64,000 nt of DNA from Dryas octopetala (lineage: Eukaryota; Streptophyta; Magnoliopsida; Rosales; Rosaceae): the NCBI GenBank assembly GCA_963921425.1, contig OY992837.1:14667896-14731895 (forward strand), given 5' to 3'. A program made the translations under genes and the position numbers. The notes under the pieces are model-generated. The model had not been told where the DNA came from. It did not search any database and saw only the letters and a program-made list of their open reading frames with translations. Positions 34,626 through 45,779 of the stretch are shown here, in pieces; within the stretch, counting starts at the first letter, position 1, and each line of letters opens with the position of its first letter.

Positions 34626-35050
34626 ATTGTAGGATCGTGGCGGAGAGAGAGAGGAAGATAGAGAGGAAGAGAGAGATGCAGCCAATGGGAGAGGCCAGAG
34701 TAAGGGGAAGGGGTTTCCGATGCGGAGTGATGGGTGACCGAAGGTTTGGGTCTGTTGGTGGTCGGAGAGGGGAGGGAAATGGGGTGTGGGAGGGTTTCTG
34801 CACCTTCTTTTTTTGTTTTTCTTTTAGTTTTATATTTTAAATTATTTTTATTTCTTTTAGTTTTATTTTTTATTTATTTTTATGTAAAGAGACGTTTTTA
34901 TCCCTAAAAATTGGCCATGTGTTTGGCACGTGATTAATTTTTGACAAAAATCCCTTAATTGAGTTAAACTCAATTGAAAAAAAATTAAATTTTCATCCTC
35001 AACTGCAACAAGAAGGAGTATAGTTAGAGTCATTTTACCAAAATTTTCCT
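33769..35050. mobile_element. Long-TIR Mutator-like element
   Basis: 1282 bp with long inverted arms: about 33769-34150 against 34700-35050. They include CGTGATCAATTTTTAGTGAC against the inverse of ACGTGATTAATTTTTGAC, and AGGGTTTCTGCACC against the inverse of AGTGCAGAAACCCTCCC. It is flanked by a perfect 9-bp duplication TTTTTATTA (33760-33768 and 35051-35059). The interior has (CCCCCA)n at 34027-34055, CT/GA microsatellites at 34593-34622 and 34640-34676, and no transposase. Confidence 0.85.
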
Positions 35051-35059
35051 TTTTTATTA

Positions 35060-35496
35060 TTTCATTTGGGTCAATAGTGACTATCTTGGTATTTTGAAAA
35101 AATTCATTAACTAATCAATAATATTGAAAATATATATTAATTTTCTTGTAATTAGCCCTTTTAACTTTTTAAGTACCAAAAAAATATAAATTTACCAACA
35201 AGGCAAAAAGATAATTTTACGGAAAAAAAAAAAAAAAAAGACAAGAAAAAACAAACTAAATAAATAGGCTCGTAACCAAAAAAAAAAAGCGGGCTCGTGC
35301 TTTGGTCCGAGCCCAGCTCGTTCAAAGCCCAGCACAAGCACGGCCCAGCCTACCATGGACTCCTGCTTCAAGCTGGTGCTGGGCCAGGCTGAGCCTCCAC
35401 GATTATGAATCAGGTTGGGCCGCTGCCCATGAACGGGCTACCAGTTTGATACCTCTGCCGACAGCCGCCACCGCATCACAAGAAATAAAAAAAATT

Positions 35497-35541
<45 letters not shown>

Positions 35542-35615
35542 CAACTCATTTTCTTCACAGCAGACTCTTGAGTCTTGAGCCAGTACTTGACTCTGGAGCC
35601 CGTAGACCGCGTTTA
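35060..35615. other. Original 5' flank of the CNL gene, now separated from it
   Basis: Contains a poly(A) tract (35221-35239), a GC-rich patch with repeated GCCCAGC/GGGCT motifs (35290-35440) and a (GA)n tract at 35502-35538. It joins the CNL 5' end only if the 4.3-kb Harbinger insertion is removed. No gene. Confidence 0.5.
35502..35538. repeat. (GA)n microsatellite
   Basis: About 18 uninterrupted GA units. In plants such tracts are common in 5' UTRs and promoters; here it could be part of the former CNL leader. Confidence 0.85.
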
Positions 35616-36115
35616 GGCCTTCCACTATGGTAAAGCCATTTTTTGTGACCCAAAACCCATTTTGGGTCACAAATAGTGCTGTGACCCAAATCTCCCATTT
35701 ATGGTGCTGTGACCCATTTTGGGTCACAGTGTTTTATACATATTTAAAATATGCCTAATATTGATTAAGTGATATTTAATTGATAATTTTAAATTTAAAG
35801 TATAATAAAAATGATTGTAGTGATCTTATTTTAATGAGATCTTTAAAATAAGGTCAATATTGAATATATTTAAAATAAGAAAATTTCATAAATTAGACAA
35901 CATAAGCCTTACAACATCGGGACTTCAACAACCACAAACAAGAAAAACAACACGATGATTTAAAGGAAAAACAAGTACAACATGATCACTAAAAGGAAAA
36001 ACAAGAACAATACGATGATTTAAAGAAAAAACAACAACAACAACTGCATTCGACATGACAGAAAATGAATCGAACTTCTTATTCGGAGTCCGATGATGAA
36101 GAATTGACACCCACG

Positions 36116-37468
36116 TCAATATGTTGGGGCAAGTGGTGGGTTCCCCTCTCGGATCCAGATGTGCTCAATCAAATTAGTTTTTAGGGATTCGTTGACATTT
36201 CGGTCCCTAAGCAAATTCCGACGAACATTCATCTCAGGTAATGATGATGGAGCGGCACCGGTCGGACATGGTTCTACACCTTCGTATTCAGCTTCTGCCC
36301 TTCTAGTGCTCGCTTCTGGGTCTATTGGGTCATCCCTACCGTCATCCTCAGGGCGCTCATCCTCCACGATCATATTGTGCAATATTATGCACGCCTTCAT
36401 GATATACCCAAGCTCAATCGGACGCCAATAACGAGCAGGTCGTTTTATAATCTGCCACCGGGCTTTTAAAATTCCGAACGCCCTCTCCACATCCTTCCTG
36501 TATCCCTCCTGTCGAGCGGCAAACAACTTATGGTGGGGAAGAACGGGACTGTGCAATGTAGTGATAAGAGTTGACCATTGAGGGTAGATCCCATCTGCAA
36601 GAAAGTATGGAATGGTGTAGTCTATCCCATTCACAGTGAATTTCACCCTGTGGTTTCGGCCGGAAATCATATCATCAAAGAGATGAGAACAGTCCAGCAC
36701 ATTGATATCATTATTCGACCCAGGTATACCAAAATTTGCATGCCATATCCACGTGTCGTACCCAGCAACGGCTTCAAGGATAACTGTTGGGACACGATAA
36801 TGCCCACGGTACACAGCTTGCTCGGCCATTGGGCAATTTTGCCATACCCAATGCATGCAATCCAAGCTACCAATCATACCTGGAAATCCTCTACGACTCC
36901 CCTTTCGCAAAAGTTTCCTCAAATCGGCCGGAGTAGGCCTCCGGAGATACTCTGGTCCGAAGACGTCAGTGATGGCTCTCACGAACTTCAAGAATGATTG
37001 TCGTATGGTGGTTTGGCTAATGGTCATTGACTCTGAGACCAAATCATATGGAATGCCATATGCCATCACCCGCAGTGCTGCAGTCACCTTTTGGTGAGGT
37101 GTGCAACCCACTCTACCGACGGCATCAACTGTTGGCCGGAAATACTCATCCTGGAGGCAGACCGCTTCGAGAATTCTATTGAATAGCGGTTGGTGCATGC
37201 GGTATCGCCTGCGGAAAGTCACGGTGTCCTCGATTGGCGAGGGGATGAAGTAGTTGTCCATGAGACGTTCGTGGGCGGCTTCTCGATTCCGGTGTGTGTA
37301 CCGGCGATTTGAAGAAGTACCGCCATGCCTTGGTGTACCGGCGACGACGGTATGACCCATTGACACAATCAACTTACCCACCATCTCCCTTCCATCCTCT
37401 TCCCTATCCCATTCAGCATCAGAGTCCGAAGACGAGGAGGAGGATGAATACACATACAAAGTATTCAT
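36116..37468 (-). CDS. PIF/Harbinger DDE transposase
   Basis: 450 residues, single exon, typical length. The serine/acidic N-terminus (YSSSSSSSDSDAEWDRE) is followed by a helix-turn-helix-like region and the DDE_Tnp_4 catalytic domain. The first Asp lies in GSLDCMHW, the second in FLADGIYP and the Glu in ERAFGILKARW, with GSNNDINVLD between. It would cut and join the element at TTA/TAA sites together with the Myb-like protein. No stop or shift is seen, so it may be active. Gap to the Myb-like gene is about 390 bp of AT-rich DNA. Confidence 0.93.
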   Translation of the reverse strand: MNTLYVYSSSSSSSDSDAEWDREEDGREMVGKLIVSMGHTVVAGTPRHGGTSSNRRYTHRNREAAHERLMDNYFIPSPIEDTVTFRRRYRMHQPLFNRILEAVCLQDEYFRPTVDAVGRVGCTPHQKVTAALRVMAYGIPYDLVSESMTISQTTIRQSFLKFVRAITDVFGPEYLRRPTPADLRKLLRKGSRRGFPGMIGSLDCMHWVWQNCPMAEQAVYRGHYRVPTVILEAVAGYDTWIWHANFGIPGSNNDINVLDCSHLFDDMISGRNHRVKFTVNGIDYTIPYFLADGIYPQWSTLITTLHSPVLPHHKLFAARQEGYRKDVERAFGILKARWQIIKRPARYWRPIELGYIMKACIILHNMIVEDERPEDDGRDDPIDPEASTRRAEAEYEGVEPCPTGAAPSSLPEMNVRRNLLRDRNVNESLKTNLIEHIWIREGNPPLAPTY

Positions 37469-37862
37469 TTGGGTGTTTATGGAATGAGAAATGATCCTGA
37501 AATAAGATTGAGTGTAACATGGTAAATATAGTGGTATTTATACTGAAACCACTTGCATTTGAGATAACGAATGAATGGTCCACATTCATTTGCTTTATGA
37601 TGGTGTAGTCATTTCATGCATCAGTCTTATCTACTGTAAAGCATGCATCAGTCTTATCTACTGTAAAGCATGCATCAGTCTGTGGTTAATAAGGGAGAAT
37701 CCAATGTTGGGTGGAAATGCAAACATTAATTGAATAAATAGCAAACCATGACTTAAAACAAGATTGACGTTCAAATTAAAGGATACAATTAAAGAGCAAA
37801 CATAATTTAAAACAAGATTAACATTCAAACTAAAAAACACAATTGAAGAGCAAGGTCTAATT

Positions 37863-39198
37863 CTAATTATTAGGCGGGTACCCCTGGTTTGAGTGAGTGA
37901 GGTTGGAAAGATCCGGGTAGTATCCAGATGGAGTGGACTCCGAATGGTGGTTAGCACGCATTTGCCTCCTTGCAATGACTTCAGCCATCTTTTGCTCCCA
38001 ATACATCCGTTGCCCATCATTCATTTTGGAGAGGTCTTGGCCCATAATATTTTGTTCTTCCCATTCTAGCTGCCTCTCGATCCTCATCCTTTCTCTTGCG
38101 TCCTTTGCGGCGTCTCTTTCACTCCTTGCACGCTCTCTGTCAACTCTCGTTTGTATGAAAATCCTTGAATTTTCATTATAATGATCTACTGCCTCAACCA
38201 TATGAGTTTGGACGGGCTCGGCTGCCTTGGCCCGTTTTGCATGGTTTCTCCCTGGTGGCCTTGGCCGCGAGGAACCGCATGGTTGGAATGGTGGTGGGTT
38301 TTCGTCCTCGCCAAGTGGTATGACTGGATCGGTCTCCTCGGGATCATCATCGGCGGGAGTGTCGGCATCGTCGGTGGCGGGGGTCTCTGAATCACTAACC
38401 CGAACAGGAGCATGAACGGCAGCATACTTTGCACTTTCCTTTATTTTTTCCCAAATGTGCACCCATGGAAACTTGAATCCAGTCTTGTTTCGAAAGCCTT
38501 CAAGTGCTTGCGTAAACTACAATAATAAAATAAAAATTAAAATATATAAATTTTCTTGTGGAAATGCAAACATAACTTACATAAATAGTAAATTTGCTAC
38601 ATTTATAAACAAAACAAAAACCAACATCATACAAATATATAAATATGCTTGATAGATAAACAAAATAGTGGAAATACAATATAATAATATCATTATACAA
38701 ATATGCTACATTTATAAACACAACCAAAAATAATCATACAAATATATAAATATGTTTGATACATATACAAAACAATAAAATAGTAATACCATTATATAAA
38801 TATGCTTCATTTATAAACAAAACATATAATAATTATACAAATATATAAATATGCTTGATAATTGGAGGATACAAAAAATAATCATGCAAATATATAAATG
38901 CATAAAAACTTACCACATTGGCATCATTTGCACCGCTTGCACGCATTCGCTCGGCCTCCAATAAGCAAGCATAAAATTTGTTGCAATCACGCGCAATATC
39001 TTTGAATCGTGCTTTAACACCGCCAACCTTACGAATTGTTTCACCCCCCATGTTACGCTTGAAAATTTCATAAATTTGTTCCCAAAGCATGGCGGCTCTA
39101 ATTTGGGCACCAAGACAACCGTCGGGAGACCTCTCTAGGTATGCCATCACTAGGGCTTCATCTTCAGCTACCACCCAAGCACTTCCTCTTGGAGCCAT
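37863..39198 (-). CDS. PIF/Harbinger Myb/SANT-like protein (ORF1)
   Basis: Two exons on the minus strand, 39198-38914 and 38516-37863, GT-AG, phase 0, about 312 residues. The N-terminus MAPRGSAWVVAEDEALVMAY is the SANT/Myb-like helix region, followed by CLGAQIRAAMLWEQIYEIF and, across the intron, ALEGFRNKTGFKFPWVHIWE. A proline/acidic linker follows, then a charged helix (about 200-275: ERARSERDAAKDARERMRIE) suited to protein contacts. In this superfamily ORF1 binds the terminal repeats and helps the transposase. The start ATG follows in-frame stops. Intact. Confidence 0.88.
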
Positions 39199-39994
39199 GA
39201 CAAAGAAAAAAAAATTTCCAATCAATTTGGTAAACAAAGGTTGTAAATTGTGATGAAACCATATGAGTGTTGTGTGATATATATAGACATCCTTGAAAAT
39301 ATAGCTGTTGGAGGGTTTGGGGAATTTTTTAAAATTTTTTCGAAATTTTTTGGCAATTTTTCGGATATTATATATATTTTAAATGATTTATTAAATATTT
39401 GTTTAAAAAAAAAAAGAAAAGGCCGATCTGGACCGTTGATTATCAACGGTCCATTAATCCCAGCCGTTAGATCCATCCCCGGCCCATCTAAAAAAAAAAA
39501 AAAAAAAAAAAAAAAAGCCCAAAACGCAGCAGCCGTTGATCACCAACGGTCGGCCGATCTGGACCGTTGGTGAGTATCCCATGCAGCCACGCGTCAACGA
39601 ACGAAGGGAGGCAGCGTGGACTCCGAGTGCGCTTGCGTCAGCCGACAACTGCGTCAGCCAACAGCAGCCGCTCGTCAGCTTTGTCAGGCGCGGGGCCCAC
39701 CTCTGTCTTCAGCCTTGATCTGTTTCTCTCTCCTTCACGTGGGCTTAAAGTTCATTTGGGTCACAGCCCATTTTGGGTCACACATGAAACCCACTTCTGA
39801 GTTACACTTTGGGTTACACCCCATTTTGGGTCACACATTCCGGCCCGTAGTGAGGAGTTGTGACCCATTTGTGGCCCAAAATGGGTTTTTGGGTCACAAA
39901 ATCCGGTGCATAGTGGAAGGCCTTATTGCCCGCAAAAGGAAAGCCAAAGCTTCCCTAAGCTTCCCTCATTCTTTTGCTGACTGCTTTGCCGATT

Positions 39995-42796
39995 ATGGAT
40001 CCAGTGTCTATAGTTCTTGCGACCGGCGTCACAGCGGTATCTCTGCAGGTTATTTCTCAGAAAGTTGCAGATATCGCTTTTAAACAGATAGGTCATAATT
40101 TTGGAGTCGCCGAGAAGCTCCAGGATTTGAAAAGAGAATTATTGAAAATTCAAAATCTTATCGAAAAGGTAGAAAGCAAGCACTCGATCTCCAATACTTG
40201 CCAAACTTTTATCGAAGAGTTCAAGAATCTTCTTCTTGATGCGGAAGATGTACTGGATAAGATTGATCTCGAATGGCAAGACAATGACCCATGGACTTTG
40301 GAGTTCCGCAGCAAGCGTGAAGTAAGTCGGATGCTGCTAAAAGTCGATGGTTTGTCCAAAAAAATGGAGAGTACCTTTACATTAGAAATAAACAAGCCTA
40401 CACCTCCTCAATTTTTTGCTATTCATCCTCATCATAGTAGTTCGTTCGTTGATGTATCGTCAGTAATTGGAAGGGCGACAGAGAAGAAGAAGATCATTGA
40501 AATCTTGCTGCCTCTGCAGGGAGAGGAAGTGGAGGGAGTTCATGTGATTCCAATAGTGGGTATGGGTGGGATTGGAAAAACAACCCTTGTTCAACTTGTT
40601 TACAATGATGCAGATGTGATTAAGAAATTTGACTTGAAAATGTGGGTATGTGTCTGTTCAGAGAATGATTTGGCTAAGATCACTGAATCCATCTTCGAGT
40701 CTGCTACGAAGGAACCTTCGGGTTTGTCAGGTCTGGATGCCATTCAGACCAAATTACAAAATGTATTGATGGGGAAGAAGGTTTTACTTGTATTGGATGC
40801 CATGTGGGATGAGAATCCCAATACATGGGATGCTTTAAAATTGCCTTTTAGTTCTGCAGCAAAGGGGAGCAGGATTGTGGTAACTACTCGAAGCAAAATT
40901 GTTTCATCCATTGTTACCACTAGTCCTGCATATGTTTTGGATGATTTGCAGCCTTTGAAGCCTTTGCCTCATGATGAAGATTGTTGGACAATTATCAAAC
41001 AGAGCTTGAGTCATCTTGATGGACGTGAAGATTTGGTGCAGATTGGCAAAGAGATAGCAAAGAAGTGTAAAGGTCTTCCATTGGTGGCCAGAGTGATTGG
41101 AAGTGTCTTACGGTTCAAATCAAAAGAGACATCGGTGTGGGATGAACTACTCAAATGTGAGCTTTGGGACTTGCCAAAAGATAAGAACCAAATCTATCCG
41201 ATACTTAAACTGAGCTATGATCATTTGCCTGCTTATTTAAAGATGTGCTTTGCGTATTGTTCTATTTTTCCTCATAGTCATCCATTTCAAAAGGACGATT
41301 TGATAGAATTATGGGCAGCACAAGGTTTCATTCAAGCTGAAGGAACAAGAAGAATTGAAGACATTGGAAGAGAGTACTTTGATGGCTTGTGTTCGAGGTC
41401 CTTGTTTCGAGTTTCATCATCAAATGTTGCTAAATATGAAATGGACTTCATTCATGATTTGGCAAGGTTAGTCTCAACCAACTTATGCTTCAGTTTGAAA
41501 GATGGTATGTCATGCTTCTTGCCTGTATCTCCAGATGTTCGACATTCGTCTTTGCTTGATCAAAATATTCAACAATCTACATTGGAAGAGTTTCACAGGT
41601 ATAAAAAATTGAGGACTTTTATGTTGCTTTCCAAATCGAATCCCAATCTTAACAATGTCCCTCAAAGTTTCTTCCAAAATTTGCCATGCTTAAGGGTTTT
41701 GAATTTGAGTTATAGTGGCATATTTGAGTTGTCTGACTCTATTGGACAATTGATACACCTTCGTCACCTCGATCTTAGTCATACCCGTATCAGAATATTG
41801 CCAGAGTCTATAGCAAAGCTATCTGGGTTAGAAACACTTAAGCTTAAGAATTGTGAAAGTCTTTTCAAGTTGCCCACGAACTTAAAGAAATTGATTAAGT
41901 TACGACATTTTGTCTTTGATAGCGAACGTGTCAAGTCCTTACCATTAGAAGTTGGGAGACTAACTAGTCTCGAAACCCTGACTGCATTTATAGTGCAACA
42001 AGGATGTCGAATTGTGGAGCTCAAGAACATGAGGTGTCTTCGATCCATTTGCATTCAAAATCTTGAGAATGTGGCAAATCGTGTAGAAGCTAAGAGTGCT
42101 CTGTTAGAGAACAAGCAATACTTAGACAAGTTGGAGTTGCAATGGAATAGAACTATAAATGAAACAGTTGCAGAAGAAATTTTTATGGGCCTTAAACCTC
42201 ATGATAGGTTGAACGAGTTACAAGTAAAAGGATACTGCGGTTCAAAATTTCCAGATTGGATAGGTGACGCATCATTTTGTAAGCTTTCGCGTATTAGTTT
42301 AGTAAACTGCAATGTTTGTACACTTCTTCCTTCTCTTGGTCAACTTCCGGCTCTCAAACATCTTGTCATTGAAGAGATGCGAAATTTGGAACGCATGGAT
42401 GATCAGTTTTGTGCTTTGGCAGCTGGCACCTTTCCATCCTTGGAGACTCTAAAATTTGAATTCATGCCAAGGTTGAAAACTTGGTCAGGAATAAATGAAA
42501 ATGTCATGCCTAATCTTAGAGATCTCGTCATCGAGTCTTGTCCAAAATTGGTCGCCCTACCTTCAGTTCATCACCTAACTTCACTTGAAATGTTATCCAT
42601 CGATCGTTGCCGTAGTCTTCAATCAATTCCAGACGGAGGACTACCACGCTCCCTCAAACATTTTATCATTTTGGACAGTGACATTTTAAAGGGGCGGTAC
42701 AGTGTGAGAACAGGGGAAGATTGGGACAACATCAATTGGATCCCCAACGTAAGTATTGATGACTTGGCGATCCGAAGGGACGGGCATGATTGTTGA
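39995..42796 (+). CDS. CC-NB-LRR disease resistance protein (RGA type)
   Basis: 933 residues, one exon, a full-length CNL. Coiled-coil domain about 1-130 with the EDVID-like DAEDVLDK (82-89). NB-ARC: P-loop GMGGIGKTT (189-197), kinase-2 VLLVLDAMWDE (263-273), RNBS-B SRIVVTTRS, GLPL (360-363), RNBS-D CFAYCSIFP (418-426) and winged helix. LRR from about 540 to the end. Such proteins are intracellular immune receptors cycling between ADP and ATP states. Two signature sites are unusual: kinase-2 has A269 where the second Asp is expected, and the MHD site reads YEMDFIHDLA, without the His. A Harbinger element ends 72 bp before the ATG. The start is set by MDPVSIVLATGV, the usual CNL beginning; a non-ATG extension upstream is ignored. 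Confidence 0.93.
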   Translation: MDPVSIVLATGVTAVSLQVISQKVADIAFKQIGHNFGVAEKLQDLKRELLKIQNLIEKVESKHSISNTCQTFIEEFKNLLLDAEDVLDKIDLEWQDNDPWTLEFRSKREVSRMLLKVDGLSKKMESTFTLEINKPTPPQFFAIHPHHSSSFVDVSSVIGRATEKKKIIEILLPLQGEEVEGVHVIPIVGMGGIGKTTLVQLVYNDADVIKKFDLKMWVCVCSENDLAKITESIFESATKEPSGLSGLDAIQTKLQNVLMGKKVLLVLDAMWDENPNTWDALKLPFSSAAKGSRIVVTTRSKIVSSIVTTSPAYVLDDLQPLKPLPHDEDCWTIIKQSLSHLDGREDLVQIGKEIAKKCKGLPLVARVIGSVLRFKSKETSVWDELLKCELWDLPKDKNQIYPILKLSYDHLPAYLKMCFAYCSIFPHSHPFQKDDLIELWAAQGFIQAEGTRRIEDIGREYFDGLCSRSLFRVSSSNVAKYEMDFIHDLARLVSTNLCFSLKDGMSCFLPVSPDVRHSSLLDQNIQQSTLEEFHRYKKLRTFMLLSKSNPNLNNVPQSFFQNLPCLRVLNLSYSGIFELSDSIGQLIHLRHLDLSHTRIRILPESIAKLSGLETLKLKNCESLFKLPTNLKKLIKLRHFVFDSERVKSLPLEVGRLTSLETLTAFIVQQGCRIVELKNMRCLRSICIQNLENVANRVEAKSALLENKQYLDKLELQWNRTINETVAEEIFMGLKPHDRLNELQVKGYCGSKFPDWIGDASFCKLSRISLVNCNVCTLLPSLGQLPALKHLVIEEMRNLERMDDQFCALAAGTFPSLETLKFEFMPRLKTWSGINENVMPNLRDLVIESCPKLVALPSVHHLTSLEMLSIDRCRSLQSIPDGGLPRSLKHFIILDSDILKGRYSVRTGEDWDNINWIPNVSIDDLAIRRDGHDC

Positions 42797-45134
42797 ACTT
42801 TGCTGTATCTCAGTCAATCCATCTGAAAACTTTTGAGTTTGCTAATCAGGTACTTGACGTTATATAGTTAACTACTTTCATTGGTTATTTGATGATTTTT
42901 AACTTCAGTTTGTGTTCTGGCTCAATCACCATAAATTTTCGTCATCCTAGTACCAATGAATTTTTTACTCTGCTTTATTTTTATTTTTTGAATTTGTCGT
43001 ATGATATATATCTATATTAACAGAATTTTCTTTTCTTGTAGAAAATTCTCCTTTTGTTTTGGGCCCTGCCACCCTTAACAGCAGTCACTTGAAGCATTTC
43101 CAATAAAAGAATGAGAGCATGTCCTTAATCCTGATCTGGGCGATTTATGCTAAATCCTAACGTAAGTTACTTTTCATATATACATAAACTACTTAATATG
43201 TATGTGTGCCAATTTTTTTTTTATTATAAGGATAAGGGGTTTATACAAAATCCTGAATTTCAAGTTTTCCTGCATCTCTCTCTCCCTCTCTCTCTCTCTA
43301 TCTCTCTCTTTACAGCATCTCCATATATGGTGAATAAACAAATTGATTGCTTTTTACATCCGTACTTTGTGCAGGTAGATGAGCTTCGTGGTGCTCCACA
43401 AGACTTGGTTTGTTGCAGTTGGTTGATTATTTCTTTTCGATTGTATTTCTGTGTTCCTGGTTTGAAACATCTTAAAGTGTGTAATCTGTTCTAGAATTTA
43501 AGAATTCCATGTTTCAATATTCTGTTCGGATTTTTTTGTGTAACCTGCTATGGAAGATGTTTGTACTTTTTCCTGTATGAAATTCTGTTTCTCATCAAAA
43601 CAAAGAAGACTAGCTGTTCCGAATTTATGTAGTATCATGTTTGTTGCGTCGAGTAATTTAAAAGTTCTGACGTGTGTTTTTTTTTTAATTATAACAAAGA
43701 TTTATAGGGGTTTGAATTTTATGCCTATCCAGACGAAAAGCATATATGAGGGAGCCTTGTGAGATGGCATTGAAGTGGGTGAGAATAACTCAGGTGACAA
43801 ATATAATTGGGAATATATTGGAAGACCTTGTGACTACAATGACATATAATCACATATCATTGTTCCAGCTGTTTCATTTTACAATGAAGTGATAATACAT
43901 ATCATATCATCTGATATACATATAAAACGTGGGATGCATGTCCCAATTAATAGTTGTATGTTGTCTTAGAAAGTAAGGCATGGAGCTAAACAAATGTGTC
44001 ATATGCAATACTTCTAGTTGGAAAGACAATTCTGGTATTTCAAATGATGTTGTGGGAGGTGGAAAGCAAATAGCTGCAACACTAGTGAGGTATTGCACTT
44101 TTTGTGTTTGGGTTTCCACTAAGAACAAATGAATGTTACAAATTACACGGGAGAGCATGAGCTCTCCAAAGAGAGTGGAGAGAGTCCCAAGGGAGATGAT
44201 ATGAGCTAGTTCCCTTTCTAAATTGGAAAATTTAAGTCAATAACCCCTTTTAATATGCAATTAATATTAGTTCCTTCACTAATATTTGAGTAAATCACAA
44301 GAAAGAAGGATAGAATTGAATCCAGGGAGTGTACAAAAAGAATTTAGCTGGAGAATAACTATTTTGAAATTCTGAAAAACAAAGTTCCATTTGAATGGAG
44401 TGATTCCAAATTTAGGAATTTAGTTAACATTTTAAGGTTAAATTGCTCTTTAAACTATTACAATTTATATAAGTCATGATTTGAGTTAGAAGGGAAAAAA
44501 ATAAAGAACAAAGGAATTTGAAATGTTTCCTTGCATGTAGTTATTTCAAATTCATTTCATTTGCGTTGCATCTAGTTATATCAAGTACATTATATCTAAT
44601 GTTTTATAGTTTTCAATTTTGAACTCCATCCGAATGGAGCCTAATCTCAGCCAAACCCATTCATTTCATGCTCGCTTAAGCTTCCTCGATCTGTACCAGT
44701 ATTAATAATTAATAAATTAAGTTGCTTTGCCCAATTTCCATGCATGTGCTTCCATATAGGAAGGCTCTCATGATCTTTTAAACAATTTTATACCACCTTA
44801 TATGGCAACTTATATGACATTCATATATTAGATACTAATAAATATAAATAAAAATAAAAACTCAAAAAGAAAAAGAAAACCATGTCCAGTAAAGTAATGA
44901 CACAAAAGATGATATAAAAATATGGTAAGTATAGTATTATTGTCTCCTAAAATATGGATTTCAAAGTGTATGAGGCTTGAGCTGGACTTGGGCCTCCATG
45001 TTTTTGATAATCCCCCTTCCTCTATTACTAGGGCCCTATGGGTTGTTTGTTTTGCTTTGGGCTTTAAACTCGCCAGTTTACTTAAAACAAATATATGCAC
45101 ATTATTTATTGAGGAGGGTTTTAAAGCTAAGTAA
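42797..45134. other. Intergenic downstream of the CNL
   Basis: AT-rich with a CT-rich patch (43272-43312). At 44226-44262 is a 37-bp third copy of the start of the dispersed repeat at 9951 and 22168. A 115-codon frame at 43147-43494 has no domain. No gene supported. Confidence 0.4.
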
Positions 45135-45144
45135 TTAGTAAATT

Positions 45145-45727
45145 GAGGAAATTATAAATTTGATCCACTTATTTTATACATAGTTTAATTTTGGTCTACA
45201 ATCTTTTTTAAGTTCAATTTTAGTCCACTTATTTTATACCTAGTTCAATTTTGGTCTACAATCTTTTTTAAGTTATGATTTTAAATTCTTTTGGTTGTGT
45301 TTTCTTCAATTATAATTGAAGTATAAGTTATATTTCATCATTTCTTAGTCATAGGAACCAATTTGCAGTGTTAGAATCAAAGAGAATTGAAGTTTGGTGA
45401 AGTTTGAAAAATCTAAACATTTTCTAGGAAAAATTGGTAGTTCCGGGTACCCTACTTTGAGGCCAATTATCTTGAGTTTTAAAATTCTGATTTGAATGAT
45501 CTTTATATAGTTGTAAAGAGGAAATGCATAGCTTTAAACAACAAGTATATGTTTACTGAATTTGGCTAAGATTTGATAGGGTAAAAGGTGGGACAAATTT
45601 GAGAAAATAAATCTGGACCTTTATTGAACAAGTGGAACAATTAGTGGACCAAAACAGAATTTAAAAAAGATCGTGGACCAAAATTGAACTAGGTATAAAA
45701 TAAGTGCACCAAATCTGTAATTTCCTC
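45145..45727. mobile_element. Mutator-like MITE, copy 2
   Basis: 583 bp. Starts GAGGAAATTATAAATTTGAT and ends with the inverse CAAATCTGTAATTTCCTC. Flanked by perfect 10-bp duplications TTAGTAAATT (45135-45144 and 45728-45737). The interior is collinear with 10490-11017. The left arm carries a 60-bp direct duplication (TTCAATTTTGGTCTACAATC type, at 45183 and about 45245) not seen in copy 1. Confidence 0.9.
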
Positions 45728-45779
45728 TTAGTAAATTAATACAAGCTAACCACTCTTTTGGACTCACAACATGAGTAAT

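Larger units (their letters stand above)
35616..39922 (-). mobile_element. Apparently complete PIF/Harbinger transposon
   Basis: 4307 bp, flanked by TTA on both sides (35613-35615 and 39923-39925), the TWA duplication of this superfamily. Ends share GGCCTTCCACTATG exactly, and similarity continues about 60 bp through palindromic blocks such as CCCAAAACCCATTTTGGG. Inside, both on the minus strand, are the Myb-like partner (39198-37863) and the DDE transposase (37468-36116), the two proteins such elements need. Both frames are open. This suggests recent insertion and possible mobility. A shorter derivative is at 56423-57047. Confidence 0.93.

Noticed and set aside
36159..36997. Plus-strand open frames opposite the transposase (90 and 139 codons)
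   Set aside because: They are antisense shadows of the 450-residue transposase; no domain of their own.
37933..38462. Plus-strand and alternate-frame ORFs over the Myb-like gene
   Set aside because: Explained by the two-exon minus-strand gene, whose splice keeps the frame and family motifs.
39974..39994. Upstream extension of the CNL frame from a TTG codon
   Set aside because: The standard CNL start MDPVSIV is at the ATG at 39995; a non-ATG start has no support.
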